Below are positions 1 to 12,753 of a DNA stretch of 64,000 bases, piece by piece; within the stretch, counting starts at the first letter, position 1; each line of letters starts with the position of its first letter. Source of the stretch: Campylorhamphus procurvoides (Eukaryota; Chordata; Aves; Passeriformes; Dendrocolaptidae); contig WBMV01005072.1 of assembly GCA_013396655.1 (NCBI GenBank), positions 946,686-1,010,685 of the forward strand. Reading direction: 5' to 3'. The translations under genes and the position numbers were made by a program. The notes beneath the pieces are model-generated. The model saw nothing but the letters and a program-made list of their open reading frames with translations. It ran no database searches and was not told the origin of the DNA.

Positions 1-3000
1 TAGCTTGAAAAATGGAAAGCATTATGTAGGGGATAGGAATTATTGTCCTTATACTTCAGGTCCATAAGAAAGATTATTTTAAAAGTAATTTGATCAGCAG
101 TCTAACGAGGGAGGATGTCACAGTATAAAGCACTCAGCTTTTACATGTGGTTCCTTTAAGTTTTGTATGCCCAGGAGAAAGTGTCAACTGCTTATGCAGG
201 CACAATTACATTTGTACAAATTGATTTACACGTCCACAGGCAGCAAGAACAGGTGTTTGATGTCTTTTTTTTTTTTTTTTTTGTCAGATAGCAGCAAGCC
301 TGGACTGCTTTACAAAGGAAGGTGAGCTGGGATGGAGGTGATAGCAGGGCAATGCCCCTGCTGCCCAGGGTTGCCCTCACATGATACAAAGAGAAGAGGA
401 GCAGAGCATGTCCAGCAGCCTTGACCAGACCCAGACAGCAGTGCTGATCATTAGGCAGTCCACGGTGATAAGGGAGATGGCTGAGTCAGTAAAACAAGGG
501 TCAGATCAGCAAATTACAAGGCAACCTCTTTCTTTCTGTCTTGCATGCTTTTGTCAGTGGCCCGCAATGTCACATCTGAATTTACAGTACAAAATATTTT
601 TCACACAGGGTGGATGATTGCAGTTATTGCTAGTGCTGGTTTTACCAAACCCCGGGGCCCTTTGGGAAATAGTATTCTTTCTAATAATAGTTTCCAATAA
701 TAATAATAATAATAGTAAATCTTAAGAATAAAATTCTGTTAATACAATTTTACATAGGGGTTTACTGACTGTTGTGTATCTAACTCCATGAGTGCCCACA
801 GTCCTGCAGGCACAATACATGTGTGAGAAATTGTGCTACAGGCCACCTGTCTTTTTCTGTAAATACTGAGGCTTCCAACAGTGCAGAGGTCTACAGAAGG
901 CTGAGGGACATCTTGTGTGTTTAAGTACATAGCCACGATGCTGAGAGTCTAGAATGAACTGCAATTGAATCCTGAAGATGATAAACTGTCTAGGCAGCTG
1001 TTTCTATCTTCACAGCTGTTTAGAGATGTTTTCATGCACGCCCATTAATAACTGGACATTTGACATCCACCTTGTGATAAAAACTTCAATTTTTTATATC
1101 TTTCCAAAGCTTTTCTGTCACTTTGTAGAGCCTGTATGCTAATGCATATAAGATGCATTTATGAATTTGTTTGCATAGGTCAGGACCTTGCACTCCTATT
1201 CCTTACACTTCATTTTTCTGTGCTTTTCCTGAAAGTTACACTTCCTTTTTCTGAAAGTTATTAAGGAACTGAACAACCTCATGAGGAAAGATTTGGAACT
1301 CTCATATTCTGCTCTCACTTACAACATCATCATGGAAATGAGAGAGGTGGTTTGGAAGGTCCTCAAGCACAAAGAGAAAGAACCTGTATCCTAGGAAGTG
1401 TTGCACCAACTGGGACTCAGAGTGCTGCCAACTGAAAGTAACTTTGAGTTTGCTCTGCACATTTCTTTCTTTCAAGTTTTCACAGGCACAAACTCTTGTT
1501 TCTCTCTTATGCTGAATATGCTTATACAAACTTAAGTGACCATGTCAAGAGAAGTCTGCATTGAAAACACAAAATCAAATCTTTCTGCCTTGATCCTGAA
1601 GCTTTCTCCTCACTTTTACAGTCCTTCTTTGGAAAAGCACCACTGCAGTAATTTCACTTCCCTTGCTTTGTGTTCTCTGTATGTAATTGAAAAGTTTAAC
1701 CTGTAATGACAAGGGAGCAAATACATCTGTTTTACCACTTGACCATCTGGCTGATTTGAAATTCAATCTACAAATTAATTTTGCGCTTTAACACCTTCAG
1801 GTTATTATTATGAAGATTACTGATGCTAGAAGTGCATCTTTCAGCAATTTTAATACTTCTTTATGACTAACTAACTGCTAAAACCTAAACTCTACAAATT
1901 CAGAGTCATCTGTGAGATTTCACTGGTCACAAGTGTGCTAATGTAGTAATTGATAACTTCCCAATTGCTTGTTACCATCTTGCCTGAATTCCAACGGTAA
2001 TTAAATGAGAGAGGATGCAATTATACCTGAAGCCATTTCCTTTAGTTCAAAGGGAGCCCTAAATGACTAGTGGAAGCTATTGCTAAAGAAGCAAATTCCT
2101 CTTCCTACGTCTCACATTCTGTCTGTCCAAGCTGCATTTTCTATCCAATTATGCTTTAATTATGTTTGCTGTCTCCTTCCTCTTTAAGGACACATTTGAG
2201 ACTGAAAACTATACTATTCATCAGGATGGGCTGCTTTAAATCTTGACAAAATATTAAAATTCCATCTGTCTGAGGAAGCAAACTTTTGATAGAAGACACA
2301 AAACAATTGGATATTCAGTGTTGTGCAGGTAAAGGGCAGGCAAGTTGGAGTGAGAGAAAGAGTTCAGTTTGTACTTAGGCTGCAAAACCTGCAGAACCAG
2401 CCTGATGGTTGTAATCCAAACAATAATATTTTTGTCTTTTTACTATTGCTTACAGAAAACTGCCACTTCTCCAGCTAACCATTTACATCTTGTTCCCAAG
2501 AAACTCCCACTGGAAAACTTTGCTCCCATTGTGTGTAACAGCACACACACATCATTAGGCATGTGATGTAATCAAAAAGAATGTATGAATGAGGACAGAA
2601 AACTAAAATGTATGAGTTGCTAACAGAGTAGTGATTTCCTCCATTTGTAGCTAATAAATCTGCACCACTTAGTTTCTGTCCCCATCCCCAAGAGCTTATT
2701 TCTCTCTGTACTGAAGATCCTACCCCTTACAGGTATGACAAGTGTTAATTTGTATGTGCAGCTGCTTTCTAATAGAAGGGTAAAGGCACCTCTGGGGAGG
2801 AGAGATGGAAATGGTAATTTATCTTTTGTTCGCTGGGTTTTCTGTATTCACTGCTGGTTTTGTTAACAAGTGAAAATAAGAACCACCCCAACATCCAGGC
2901 CCACTTCAGTAATGGATGTGGTAATCCTAATTTAGTTCCATAACTAGAACTGAAAATGTTCAGGAGGAATTCGTAACTGTGTGAAATGAGGATAATACTT

Positions 3001-4639
3001 CCATCTTAAAGTTGGATAGTGAGTTAATAAAAGTTGCTAGGGAAAATAAAAACAATAGTTTGGGATATCTGAGGAATACACATCACAATCTGTATATTAA
3101 CAAGACCTGTTCCTAAGAAAATGAGAAAATACATCAGTAGTTTTGGGTTTGGTGCTTGTGGGAAGGGGAGTAATCAGGTTTTTCTGATTTGTTTTTTTTG
3201 TTTGGGATTTTTTAATTAAAACATCGCAATTAAAGAGAGGAAGTTCTATATGGTGGTGCTCTTGTTTTTGTTTTTAAATGCAGGTGCAGAAACTACAGCA
3301 ATTAATATTAATCTGAATTTGATTATTTCGCTCTTCAACATTTCATTGGATTATCTTGACTTTGTAATTTGATTGCTACACAGATGTAAGCTGTGCTGAT
3401 TGCATTAAAATATGCAAAGGAAATGAAAAATATTACCAAGCAGCGTTCGGAAAACAGTTCTTCCTTGCTAGCTGTGAAGACTTCCTTTGGGGAGAAACAA
3501 AAGTAAAGGAAATTAGTGATTATACTCTAATGCCAACCATTGAGTTAAAAATAATCACTCTACATGGATAATAAATATTTAGCCTGTAATACTTTTTTTT
3601 CCTGGATTAATCTCTGTTATATAACTAATAAAAACTTAATAGATATGAGCTACATAATATGCTAAAGTATTATATTAAAAAGGTCTGATCCATAAGGGAA
3701 GTTCATGCATTAGGCTTCTGCTTCAGCACTATTTCTGAGGATCATACACACTAAACTTGACATGAACATTGTTGATGCTCAGTCAACACTGCGCAATTCC
3801 CAGCAGTGAGTTCTGTGGATTTCATCTATCACACAGTCCTCTTAGGCTGAACAATATCAAGATGTGGAGAATTGAGTAACGGGATGGTTCTTCCTATTCC
3901 TGCTCTTGTGTCCATGACAAGGTGTTCTTGCTTCTCTACTGACTGCAACCATCACTGAGTGGGTTTCTAGTATACATAAACTGTGTACAATGGGAACAAA
4001 GTAACCCATGTGTTTCTTGTGCAAGTAATTTCATAGAACTATAATGAAAGCATTTTCTGTTCCTAAGTAAATACCATAAGGGAAAATTGAAATAAGTGTT
4101 TTCCAACTTTGGATATCGAAAAAATTTCACTCAAACAAATGAATTCTTCAGTGATATTTATTTTATAAATTTCAAGGTTATATTTTCCTCCACTGTTTTT
4201 CCCATTCCCTGTGCAAGTGCCCCAACATAGAGCCAGAAGTAGGAAATACAGTAGAAATTTAAAATCTTTAATTCTGTTTTGTTTTTCTTTTATTCATTTG
4301 AAAATGAAGGGGAAAAAAACCCCACAAAAATAGTAATAATAAAATTCACCTAGCATTATTCAGATAACTCCTGTCTGTCAGCGAATTTGAAAAAGAGGGC
4401 ACAGCCCTAGCTGGAAGTTTGAATCTGCTAGTTTCTTATTCAAATACTCCCAGTGATTTTAGAATGGCTGCTCATGGAGCAAGGTTTTATTACCATTTAA
4501 AATCACATTTTCAGTGGGGAAGCAAGTAAAAAATCCATGAAGATATCCAAAATATGTTCCTAGGTTGGAGAAGTTTTACGTTTCAGGGTAATCTGAAGAA
4601 CAGCCCTTCCTATGCAGCTGGAGGAGTTGCCTTGTCAGT
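1..4639. other. AT-rich unique DNA, no gene seen
   Basis: No exon, RNA gene or recognisable transposon was found here. The only simple sequence of note is an 18-T run (265-282) and an (AAT)6 tract (696-713). Open frames are short (63-78 codons), overlap on both strands and have no recognisable domains. At 4309-4330 there is an A7 tract followed by CCCCAC, one of a recurring class of A/C tracts in this window. Confidence 0.6.
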
Positions 4640-4714
4640 CCCACTGCACATAGTGGGACTTTTTATTCTCCCTTTTATTCCTTTTTATCCCCCCTTCCTT
4701 GGGAGAATAAAAAG
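4640..4714. repeat. Two adjacent inverted repeats (hairpins)
   Basis: A 6-bp stem CCCACT/AGTGGG with a 6-nt loop lies at 4640-4657. It is followed one base later by a perfect 14-bp inverted repeat, CTTTTTATTCTCCC (4659-4672) and its complement (4701-4714), around a 28-nt pyrimidine-rich loop. Both stems are read directly from the sequence. A miniature DNA-transposon remnant, a cruciform-prone site or a hairpin RNA are all possible. No target-site duplication was identified, so the origin is open. Confidence 0.6.
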
Positions 4715-7700
4715 GAAACTGCTGCTTGGGATTAACCCTTATTGAATGTTATGTGTAAACTGGAGGGTCTGTGAAAGCACTTAGTTCACAGTGAGGACAC
4801 CTAAAAATCTGCCAGTAAAACTCACAGCTTTTATGTCCTTTTTTTCACCTCAAGTAATCCCCTAAGAGCATTTTTTAATAACTCAATAAACAGATACATG
4901 TAAAGACTTTGTAATTGCTTCCACAAGTTCCTCTGTAGTCCAATATTGTATTAAACCATGGTTGTAGGATTTCAGTTACTTATGCAAAAATCACATCTGC
5001 AATTGATAGAAATATTTATCAGTGTATTCACTAAAATGAAAAAGCATTGAAGCAAGTAATAACATTTAAAACAAATAGGAAAGCACAAATGAAAATGAAG
5101 CATCTGAATAATTACACAATATGTAGTGCAGAATAAATGGTATCAAAATTCTACTTCTGTTTCAAATCAATAACACTGAAATGTGACAGGAACTTGATGG
5201 TGGTGTGTAACTAAAAATTTAATCCAGTTAAAATATCTTTGTAACACACTCATAGACAATATAATATTTGCATATTTACAATTGTTTCTTAATGAAAAGC
5301 AATTGGTTTCCATAAATAATTAGTTTATTTTATAGCCACAATCACAGAACATATGGAACTATACAAGAGTCTTGTTCTCAAACATTTTAATTTACAGAGT
5401 AAAGAGAAATAGTGTATTGTAGCATTTTGCAATCACTTCTAGATCAGATTTCATTTTGTGTGTGTTTGTGGTGATACAATCCTAAAGGATATTTGATAAA
5501 ATCACAGGGAAAAAAAAAATTAGAATAAAGTAGAGTTGGAATGGCCAGTGCCCAATAACATAATGATAAAATAGGAAAAATAAATACTCAGCCCTAACAG
5601 AAAGTTCTTCTGTCACTAAGATGCTACACTGAAAATGAATCTTGGTGTTCCATCCCCTGAAAATACCTGAGAGAAACTAAAAGAGACAATTTCCCTAAAG
5701 TCATCATAAACACCAAGGGGGAAAACTTCCATTAGTTTATTACAAATCCTGACTACTTTACCTCTTGTTTTTTCTTTTTTTTTTTCTTTTCTCTTTTTGT
5801 TATTTAAGTTTTACCTTTTTCAGGAAGATATGGAAATAGTAAAAGAAGAGAGAAACTTTTCAGAGGCAAAGAATCTTTATCTCTGAGACAGCAGTGTTGA
5901 AACATTAAAAGGAGAACTAATTTAGGTTAGATACAGAGATGCAGAATTCATTTATGTAAGCACACAGGAAATGAGCTTCTCTAGATAATTTAAGAAAGGA
6001 AGATTCACGTAAGCACAAGGATAAGTAGGTCTTAAAGACACCATTTGTCCAGTCATATCTGAGCTATAGGCACTGCAACTTGCTGCTACAGTACCATACG
6101 ACCTTGTAGAATAAACACTACTTTTTTTTAATTTCTTTTCTCTTTCTGAATCAGTTTAAAACTCACAATTAGAAGCTAGATAATGAGCAAACAGGAATGC
6201 ATATTTCAGAAGTAATTCTGCAACAAATATTTCTCTGTAATTTGCTATTGTTGAAAGTTAGGAATTTATAGAATGTATACATAGGAAAAACAAAGGAAGG
6301 GATCCCTTCCAGAAGAGAAAGGGGGTTTTGATTATTTATGGCTAGCTTGTCCTTTTGATTTTATCTTTAATTCTCTTTGAAGACCCAACCCTGCATTTAT
6401 TATTACTTATGTTGTCCCCATCAAGCTGAACCCCACTCTGCTGAAAAAAAAGAGAAAAAAAAAAAACCAAAACACAAACAAAAAAAGAAATCCTTCAGAG
6501 TATTGTATCTTAACTTCAAATCTCACTCCAACTCTCACAGTTTCATTTTTCCTTCTTCAGGAGAAACTGTCAAAGCACATGACTGGTAGAATGTGGGATG
6601 GGATTTCAGAGTCCATATAGCCACACAGGTGCTCAGAATAGTGAACTAAAGGGTTTTACTAAGGAAAATGATATACAAAAGATTGTTTTTTTCATACTGG
6701 CAACGCAATCAATATTGACAGGCTAGTATAGCCTAACTTTACTGCTACTGCATATCCCCTGAAGTGTGGCAGTTATCCACAAGCATATATTTATTCCTTT
6801 ATAGCATGAGCTAACACAAATAGCTGCAGTTAATTACTCTGCAGATGATATCAAATTACTTTGTTCTTACTGTGGGCTCAGAATGTTAATTCAGAAATTT
6901 ACTTTGGACCACTTAGTGCAAGATAAGTTATTGGGAGTCAAAACTTAATCATATCACTTTTTCCTGAAGGCAACAGTTTTAGAATTAATCTTCAAGCGTG
7001 TGCCACGTGATCAGCTTGAGCCTCTCTACTAATAAACTGTTGGTTTTGCTGTGGTATAACCAAAGCACAAGACGTTCAGGGAGTTCCCGAAAAGTAAAGG
7101 TCTTTTAAAATGCATGCTGGCTGAGTATGCCTCCTCTTCAAAAAAGCCAAATACGGCACCAGGGTGGCAATATAGTGATTAGTTATACATTTCTATTCTA
7201 TAGTAATGGTTTATGAAGGGCATTTACTTAACAAGCTCCTTTTGAAGCTTTTGTACATGATTGCAAATGACATGTGTGACGTCCAGCAGTCCTTTTTTTT
7301 GCATAATGGTCACAGATTATACTTAGGAAGTGCAACATGGAGGTAAAGTGACAGCTCCAGTCACTTAATGAGAAGTTTATTGGGAAACTAGGACTGATTA
7401 TCAGTTGCAAATTAACCATAATGTGAGTAATCAGCAGAGATGTCACACTGGTGCAAGAAAAACGACAAACAGAAGGATGTTCATCCCTATGCTAATCAAA
7501 AAGTACCTGCTGCTCATTAGAAAATGCCATTTGCAAGAACCTAGGGACACAGAGTTTGGGAAATGCATTTTTAGAAATTATATTTGGCAATATCACTCTA
7601 CATATCTTTAGACTGCATTTAATATGCCAAAGGAATGTTTGGGTTTTTTTAAAGATTCAATGGATAATCTGTATGATAAAACTAAAACCACAATATATAA

Positions 7701-9834
7701 ATGCTTGACTATACTTTTGGACCACTATGTTTTTGAAGCAACAAGGAAGCAAATTGCATTGGTTTAAATGTATTATTTTGCAAGTTCCATAAAAACAATT
7801 GTAAAATGTATGCAAAATTCAAGACACAGTCTCATCATTTGTTCTAAAAGGATCATATTATTTTTAAGTATTAAGTAGTATGACTAGCTTTTACAAATGG
7901 CAATCTAGGGTTCAAGCCTGAAACCTGCAAGAAAAAATCTATTCTGTGATAAAAAGAGCTTACAATTTTATACCATTCAAAATATAGCAATAGATAAGCA
8001 AGTAAATGTTGTTATAACAACACAGATATTGTTGTCTAGATGAAAATGTGACAGCAGCAGCAATTTTGGCATAGTCATCTTGTTTTCTTTTCACTGGTCC
8101 TCAAGTGCACTTTGTTCTACTGTAGGTAATTTCATTCTTTTAACTCCTTTAACTCCATCTCCTTCTGTATAATCCTCTGATTCTCTTTTTCTCTGACAGT
8201 GCCCATATCATTTAAAAATGCCTTTGATCCTTTTTTATACTTTTGGCAGATTCATTACTGCAAAAAGGAATTCAAACTTTCCTCTCCTAGAGGAAAAATA
8301 GAAGTTCTCTATTTAATACAGTCCTTTGACAACACCTTTCCCAGATTTTACTCATGATAACAGTGTTCTGCTGAACAAAACTGCTTAACTAACAAACTTT
8401 CCTGTGGCATGGACCCACTAAATGTTTTGTTTGTGGTTTTTGTTTCATGGAGTTTTTGTAGGTTTGGGGATGGGAAGATCGGTTTGGTTTTTTTTTAAGT
8501 TTGCCTCTTTTGGATCCCTTTTATTTAGTCACTAGTATATTTAAGATAATAGAATAGTATGACACAACTTACTTTTGGTAAAACTCTCAGAATTTTATCC
8601 CATTTTTTGTCTATAGTCATATCTTTATCAGTCTTTCAGTGTTTGTTCTAAAGACAAAATCAGTGGCTAAATCCTGGATTTTGCTGTAGAAATTTTTCAG
8701 TTAGATTTTTTCTGTGTGTATCTTGTGTAATTAAGAAATATTTTTCCCTTTTTTGTATTTCCAAGTTTAATAGGGAATAATTAACTATGTCTTCAGTATC
8801 CTTATGCCAGTCTCTTTATATCATCCATCCAAAATCAAGAAACAAATTTCCTGAGTGTTCTTGTAAGCTTCATATCACTAAAACATCTCAATATTTTTTT
8901 TCGGAGAGCTGAGCTCTGTAGACATATTTCTGCATTGGCCTATTTCAAATATCAGAAGTATCTTAAGACCTGCCTAGGACTTCCATTGCTATCTTTGTTA
9001 TGAGAAGGCAAGACTCGGTGTTTTTCAGCAAGGAGACAGATGAATTTCTTTAAATTCAAGAGGAATTTGGATTTTTTTTCTTTTTAATTTGATTGAAATT
9101 AAATTGCTATGAGGCTCCTAAACCTTTCTCCTTATAACTCTTTCTTGGAGAATTGGGGCAGGGGCTCTAAATTTCTTTTAAAACCTTATTTTCATTTTTT
9201 GATTAAAAAATTAAGATGAAATTTTCTTCAGCCTGTAAAATTGTCAGGTTATAGATGTTCAGAGAAAGCAAGGTTCTAATTGTTTCTGAGAATATAAAAC
9301 AAAAGACATGATGATTCCTAGTGATCTACATACACTTAGATAATTTAGATTTGCATATAAGCAGAGGAAGAACTCTACTAGAAAATGAACTTTTCTTCTG
9401 AAATCACAGCCGCTTGTTTCACAAAGAAATGTCAAAATAATATTTTTCTCCCAATTAAGGCCAGATGTTTCTGTAAGACACAAAATAGATTTTTAATCTA
9501 TAAAACAATTTTTCCCATGAATATTTCATCCCATTCTAGCCCCAAATCTGCTCATTTTAATCAGTGTTCATCTTTATGATGCTTTAGTAGCATTCAACAG
9601 ACCCAATACGTGACTTGTATGTGGGACAGTTTGTTCTTAAAAATATACATGTGAGAGTCTTCAGTGAGTGGAGATCTGACAGGCAGAAAAACATATAGTC
9701 AGCCCTAGGCACTGAAACCAGCCAGATACAGGAAATATTTACTGTTTCTAGTTTTATTATGTCTTAATAAAGTAATTGCATTTCAACTGTTGCAAGGTTT
9801 TGATTTCATGAATCTCTTTTGCACCAGGAATTAA
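4715..9834. other. AT-rich unique DNA, no gene seen
   Basis: No gene or confident transposon was found. Simple sequence includes a T/C-rich tract (about 5763-5800), an A-rich tract with interspersed C (about 6444-6490) and the G/T-rich tract listed separately. The interval 6810-6970 is free of simple repeats and contains TTAATTA-type homeodomain-like sites; it may be conserved noncoding DNA, but that cannot be judged from one sequence. Confidence 0.55.
8416..8499. repeat. G/T-rich low-complexity tract
   Basis: Runs of TTTG, TTTTTG and GGGG words occur on the plus strand, ending in a run of nine Ts. It is the opposite-strand counterpart of the A/C-rich tracts at 19992-20040, 38902-38940 and 44214-44273. 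It has no coding potential. Confidence 0.6.
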
Positions 9835-10095
9835 CATGTCTTCTCAGCTACTTTGACACTTCTGTGTCAGTGGTTCATAGACACCTTCAGTGAAGCAACA
9901 AGGATCCAGAGGCCTCGAGAAAGCAACAAAACAGAAGATGAAAGCTGGGTCACAAAACCCACAGGGAGCTTGCAGCCTATGGGCAAAGCTGCAAACAGTA
10001 GGGAAACCAAAAGGGCCAAGGAGCAAGGAGACAACAACGCTGGGAATATTGCAGAAGTCACAGCTCAACCTGTCCAAAGCACTGAACAACTGTAG
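9835..10095 (+). other. Exon-like open frame, unrecognised
   Basis: The frame is open from 9835 to a TAG at 10093-10095. It follows a plausible splice-acceptor tract ending in TCTTCTCAG at 9847. The predicted peptide (about 80 residues from 9853) is hydrophilic and rich in Lys, Glu, Asn, Gln and Thr, and local base composition is less AT-rich than its flanks. I do not recognise a family, signal peptide or domain. There is no ATG in frame near the start, so if it is real it would be an internal-to-terminal exon. The opposite strand is also open here, which argues that low stop density alone may explain it. Treat as a weak candidate. Confidence 0.15.
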
Positions 10096-10273
10096 TATCT
10101 GTTCCAGTGAGAAAAATTTAGGGATTTGCAAATTGTAATATGAAATTTATGGTGATAAAATGGCCTAACAACTTGTAGAGATTTATGCAACAGAAGATAA
10201 GGAGGAAGTAGAGCATGGGTTTCCTTTAAATGCCTTTTGAAGGATATAATTTTCACTGTCCATAAACAAGCCA

Positions 10274-10549
10274 GTGCTACAAACTGTTGTATGCGGGAGA
10301 GAAACCTTGAATTCTCATTCTGTCTGCTGCTCATCCTACCACAGATTAGCCCAAGCTACAAAAAGGGGATCCTTTGTGCTCTCCCTCATCCTATGGACAT
10401 TTTCACAAGTCAAAGTGAATGTGAGCTTTATGAGCAAAGTAAACACAACAGCACTCATGTTGGAAGTCAATGTTTCCTCCAAGTCACACAAGGATAAACA
10501 TAGTTGCAGTTTAAATAGTAGTTATGTGAAGGCAAGAAATAGCCTATGA
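10274..10549 (+). other. Open frame with four N-glycosylation sequons
   Basis: This is a 91-codon ATG frame. Residues 33-43 form a hydrophobic stretch. It is followed by N-X-S/T sequons at about residues 49, 57, 66 and 81, so a secreted or membrane exon is imaginable. A second frame (10237-10497) and a minus-strand frame (10065-10334) overlap it, so at most one can be coding. No family was recognised, no clear Kozak context is seen, and chance is the more likely explanation. Confidence 0.12.
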
Positions 10550-12366
10550 CACAGGTACTGATGCTACACCAGAAAAAACTATTAATGTTTTTAGCAAATT
10601 CCTTTGAAGCCTCCCCAGTGTTTTTGCAAACTGACATAATGTGGACGGCATGCCACAGGAAAACAGGATTGTCCTATTCAGTGATCTTAATGAGATGTCA
10701 AAGGGTTAATAAGAAAATTAATTTATCTTTTTAAGCACAAGAAGTAATTAGAGTCTAAGGGAAATCTGTATCATAATTGAAAATGAATAATGAGCAAGTG
10801 GGATGTGAAGGAAAAATGAGTTTGGTAATTAAGACAGGAAGTTCAGTATAACAAGAAGGAATGATGTATTTGTCACCTATGGCACAATTCTATCATGCTG
10901 ATATTAAGTGGAAAAGCTTAAGCTGAAGCAGAACAATGGAGCTGGTGAAAGAGGAGGTATTAGATAGTGACACTGCATCCTCAGCTGGGTAAAGAAACTA
11001 CTTTGGGGACCAATAGTAGGTAGGCTCATGATAGCATCCGTGCTTTCAAATTATTGAAACTGAAATGCATTAAAAGGGATTAAAAAGGAATTGTATTAGA
11101 ATTTATATTAAAGGTCTTGAAGTTATTAGTTCTTTGAACTTTAAGAAAAGATTCCTGAATTACTCACCAGGAACACCTGGGCTACTGTTTTAATAGGATG
11201 GGCCAAAATTGCTTTTGATATCTTTCCCTCAAAGTCAATAAGGTGCCCCAATAGTGAATCTGGTTTATTACTTTTCATGTTTCTTATCTGAACTCTTACT
11301 CTAAAAGTTTGAAGTACCACAAAATCTCATGTATCTGAGGCATCTATGAGGTTATAGCCATTTAGAAGGTACAAAAAACTTATGTATCCTGTTCTTCATT
11401 TTCTGAGGCAGTGCCTAGGTGCCTAGGTGCAATAAAGACATGAAAGAAGTTTGTAGGATTGAATTCTAAAGACAACTCTTGCATTCCCAACACCCAATGT
11501 AATCTGTTATGTTGCTTAGGAAAATACACTTAAGAATTACACAACAAATTTAGAATTAGCTCTGCAAGCACTCTTTTTGCTTAATAGTGTCCAATGCATA
11601 GCATAACTTCCTTCTGCCTTCTCTTCTAAGGATGTTTTCTTTTATGGGCAAGGTATTGTTAAAAGAATAAATACATAAAAAATGCATAAAAATACATAAA
11701 AGCATAGATAATGTTGTGAACTTTCAGTTTTCTTGCAATAAGAGAATTGTCCTTTTAGAGGTCAGAGGATGGTAGGTAGCACGGAAGATGAACACTGTGA
11801 TAGTCTTTGCATATCTTCGAGTCCCTTCTCCAGGCTTTCCAGACTTCTGAGATTGAGACAATTGAATTTTTAATTTAAAATCTAACACAAGAGGTATATT
11901 TTAATTACTGGGTAACTTATTACCACCATTTGACATCCTCTATTATTTCCAAGAATAAAATTCATCCACACTTTAAAAAAAAGAATTATTATTAAGGCAG
12001 AGACCTAAGTATGTATGGATATTTATATTGACTCAAGAGGTACTGGAAGAGAATTGTGCCCTTTACTGAATGAAAGGAAACCAGCTTTGTTTTTCCAAGC
12101 TTCTATTGTCCTTTGCCAAACTGGAAAAACTGGAGTTGATGACATCTTTCCTTATCATAGGTTAAGCAATGGAGGATTGATTCAAATCTACAATGAATAA
12201 GCATTACTTGAACACATATATTGTTAAGCATGATGCCTAAAGGTTTGGGGTGGGTTTTTGTAGATTTTTAGAGTTTTAGAGGTATAGGTTTCTTGCTCAC
12301 ATGTTAAGGGGTGTTTGGAGTTACTAAAGGGATTTTCTCACATATTCTCAGGCTTTCTGAAGGTCA
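10550..12366. other. AT-rich unique DNA left of the retroviral element
   Basis: No gene or transposon was recognised. A short tandem of GTGCCTAG occurs near 11411-11430. The sequence immediately before 12367 is ordinary AT-rich host DNA and forms the left flank of the endogenous retrovirus. Confidence 0.55.
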
Positions 12367-12540
12367 TGATGTTTTTCAGAGCCACCTGCAAGATAACTTG
12401 AAGTCAAAACAATAGAAGAGCCCAGAAACCATTGGAGGTGGTCCAGGGGGCATGGCCCAGGACCCTGATGGGTGGACCACCGGGGAAATTAGAAATGATG
12501 ATTGGTTATGGACATCTCATATGTTAATTGTTTAGAAGGG

Positions 12541-12547
12541 TATAAAA
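12541..12547 (+). promoter_or_regulatory. LTR TATA box
   Basis: TATAAAA sits about 40 bp downstream of an inverted CCAAT box and about 119 bp upstream of the polyadenylation signal, the expected arrangement for U3 and R. Transcription would start about 25-30 bp further on. Confidence 0.7.
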
Positions 12548-12659
12548 ACTGTAACCCTACTGAGGGCGGAGTTCTTCAGGGACTTTAGGATGTGGGGACC
12601 CTCGTTGAAACCACGCGTATTTGGTAGGCCCAGCGGAGGCCCGAAGCCTCCGATCTCCC

Positions 12660-12665
12660 AATAAA
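12660..12665 (+). terminator. LTR polyadenylation signal
   Basis: AATAAA within the inferred R region is followed by T/G-rich sequence (TTGTCTATC, then TGTTTTGTCTG) suitable as a downstream element. In a 5' LTR this signal would normally be bypassed. Confidence 0.65.
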
Positions 12666-12735
12666 GGTATTGTCTATCTTTCTCCATTAATGTTTTGTCT
12701 GAGTGCCTATCTTCCAGGATTTTAGGCATCAGTTT

Positions 12736-12753
12736 TGGTGCTGATTAGCTGGG
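12736..12753 (+). other. Probable primer binding site
   Basis: TGGTGCTGATTAGCTGGG lies 4 nt after the LTR end. TGG at its start would pair with the CCA tail of a tRNA, and its position is right. The remainder does not match cleanly a tRNA 3' end that I can name, so it may be mutated or use an unusual primer. Confidence 0.45.

Larger units (their letters stand above)
12367..12731 (+). repeat. Retroviral long terminal repeat
   Basis: The LTR begins TGATG and ends CATCA, a perfect 5-bp terminal inverted repeat. An inverted CCAAT box (ATTGG, 12501-12505) lies about 40 bp upstream of a TATA box (12541). A polyadenylation signal lies at 12660 with a T/G-rich stretch after it. From this spacing, U3 would be about 200 bp, R about 110 bp and U5 about 50 bp. 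A matching 3' LTR was not seen in the window, so the age cannot be estimated from LTR divergence. Confidence 0.75.
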
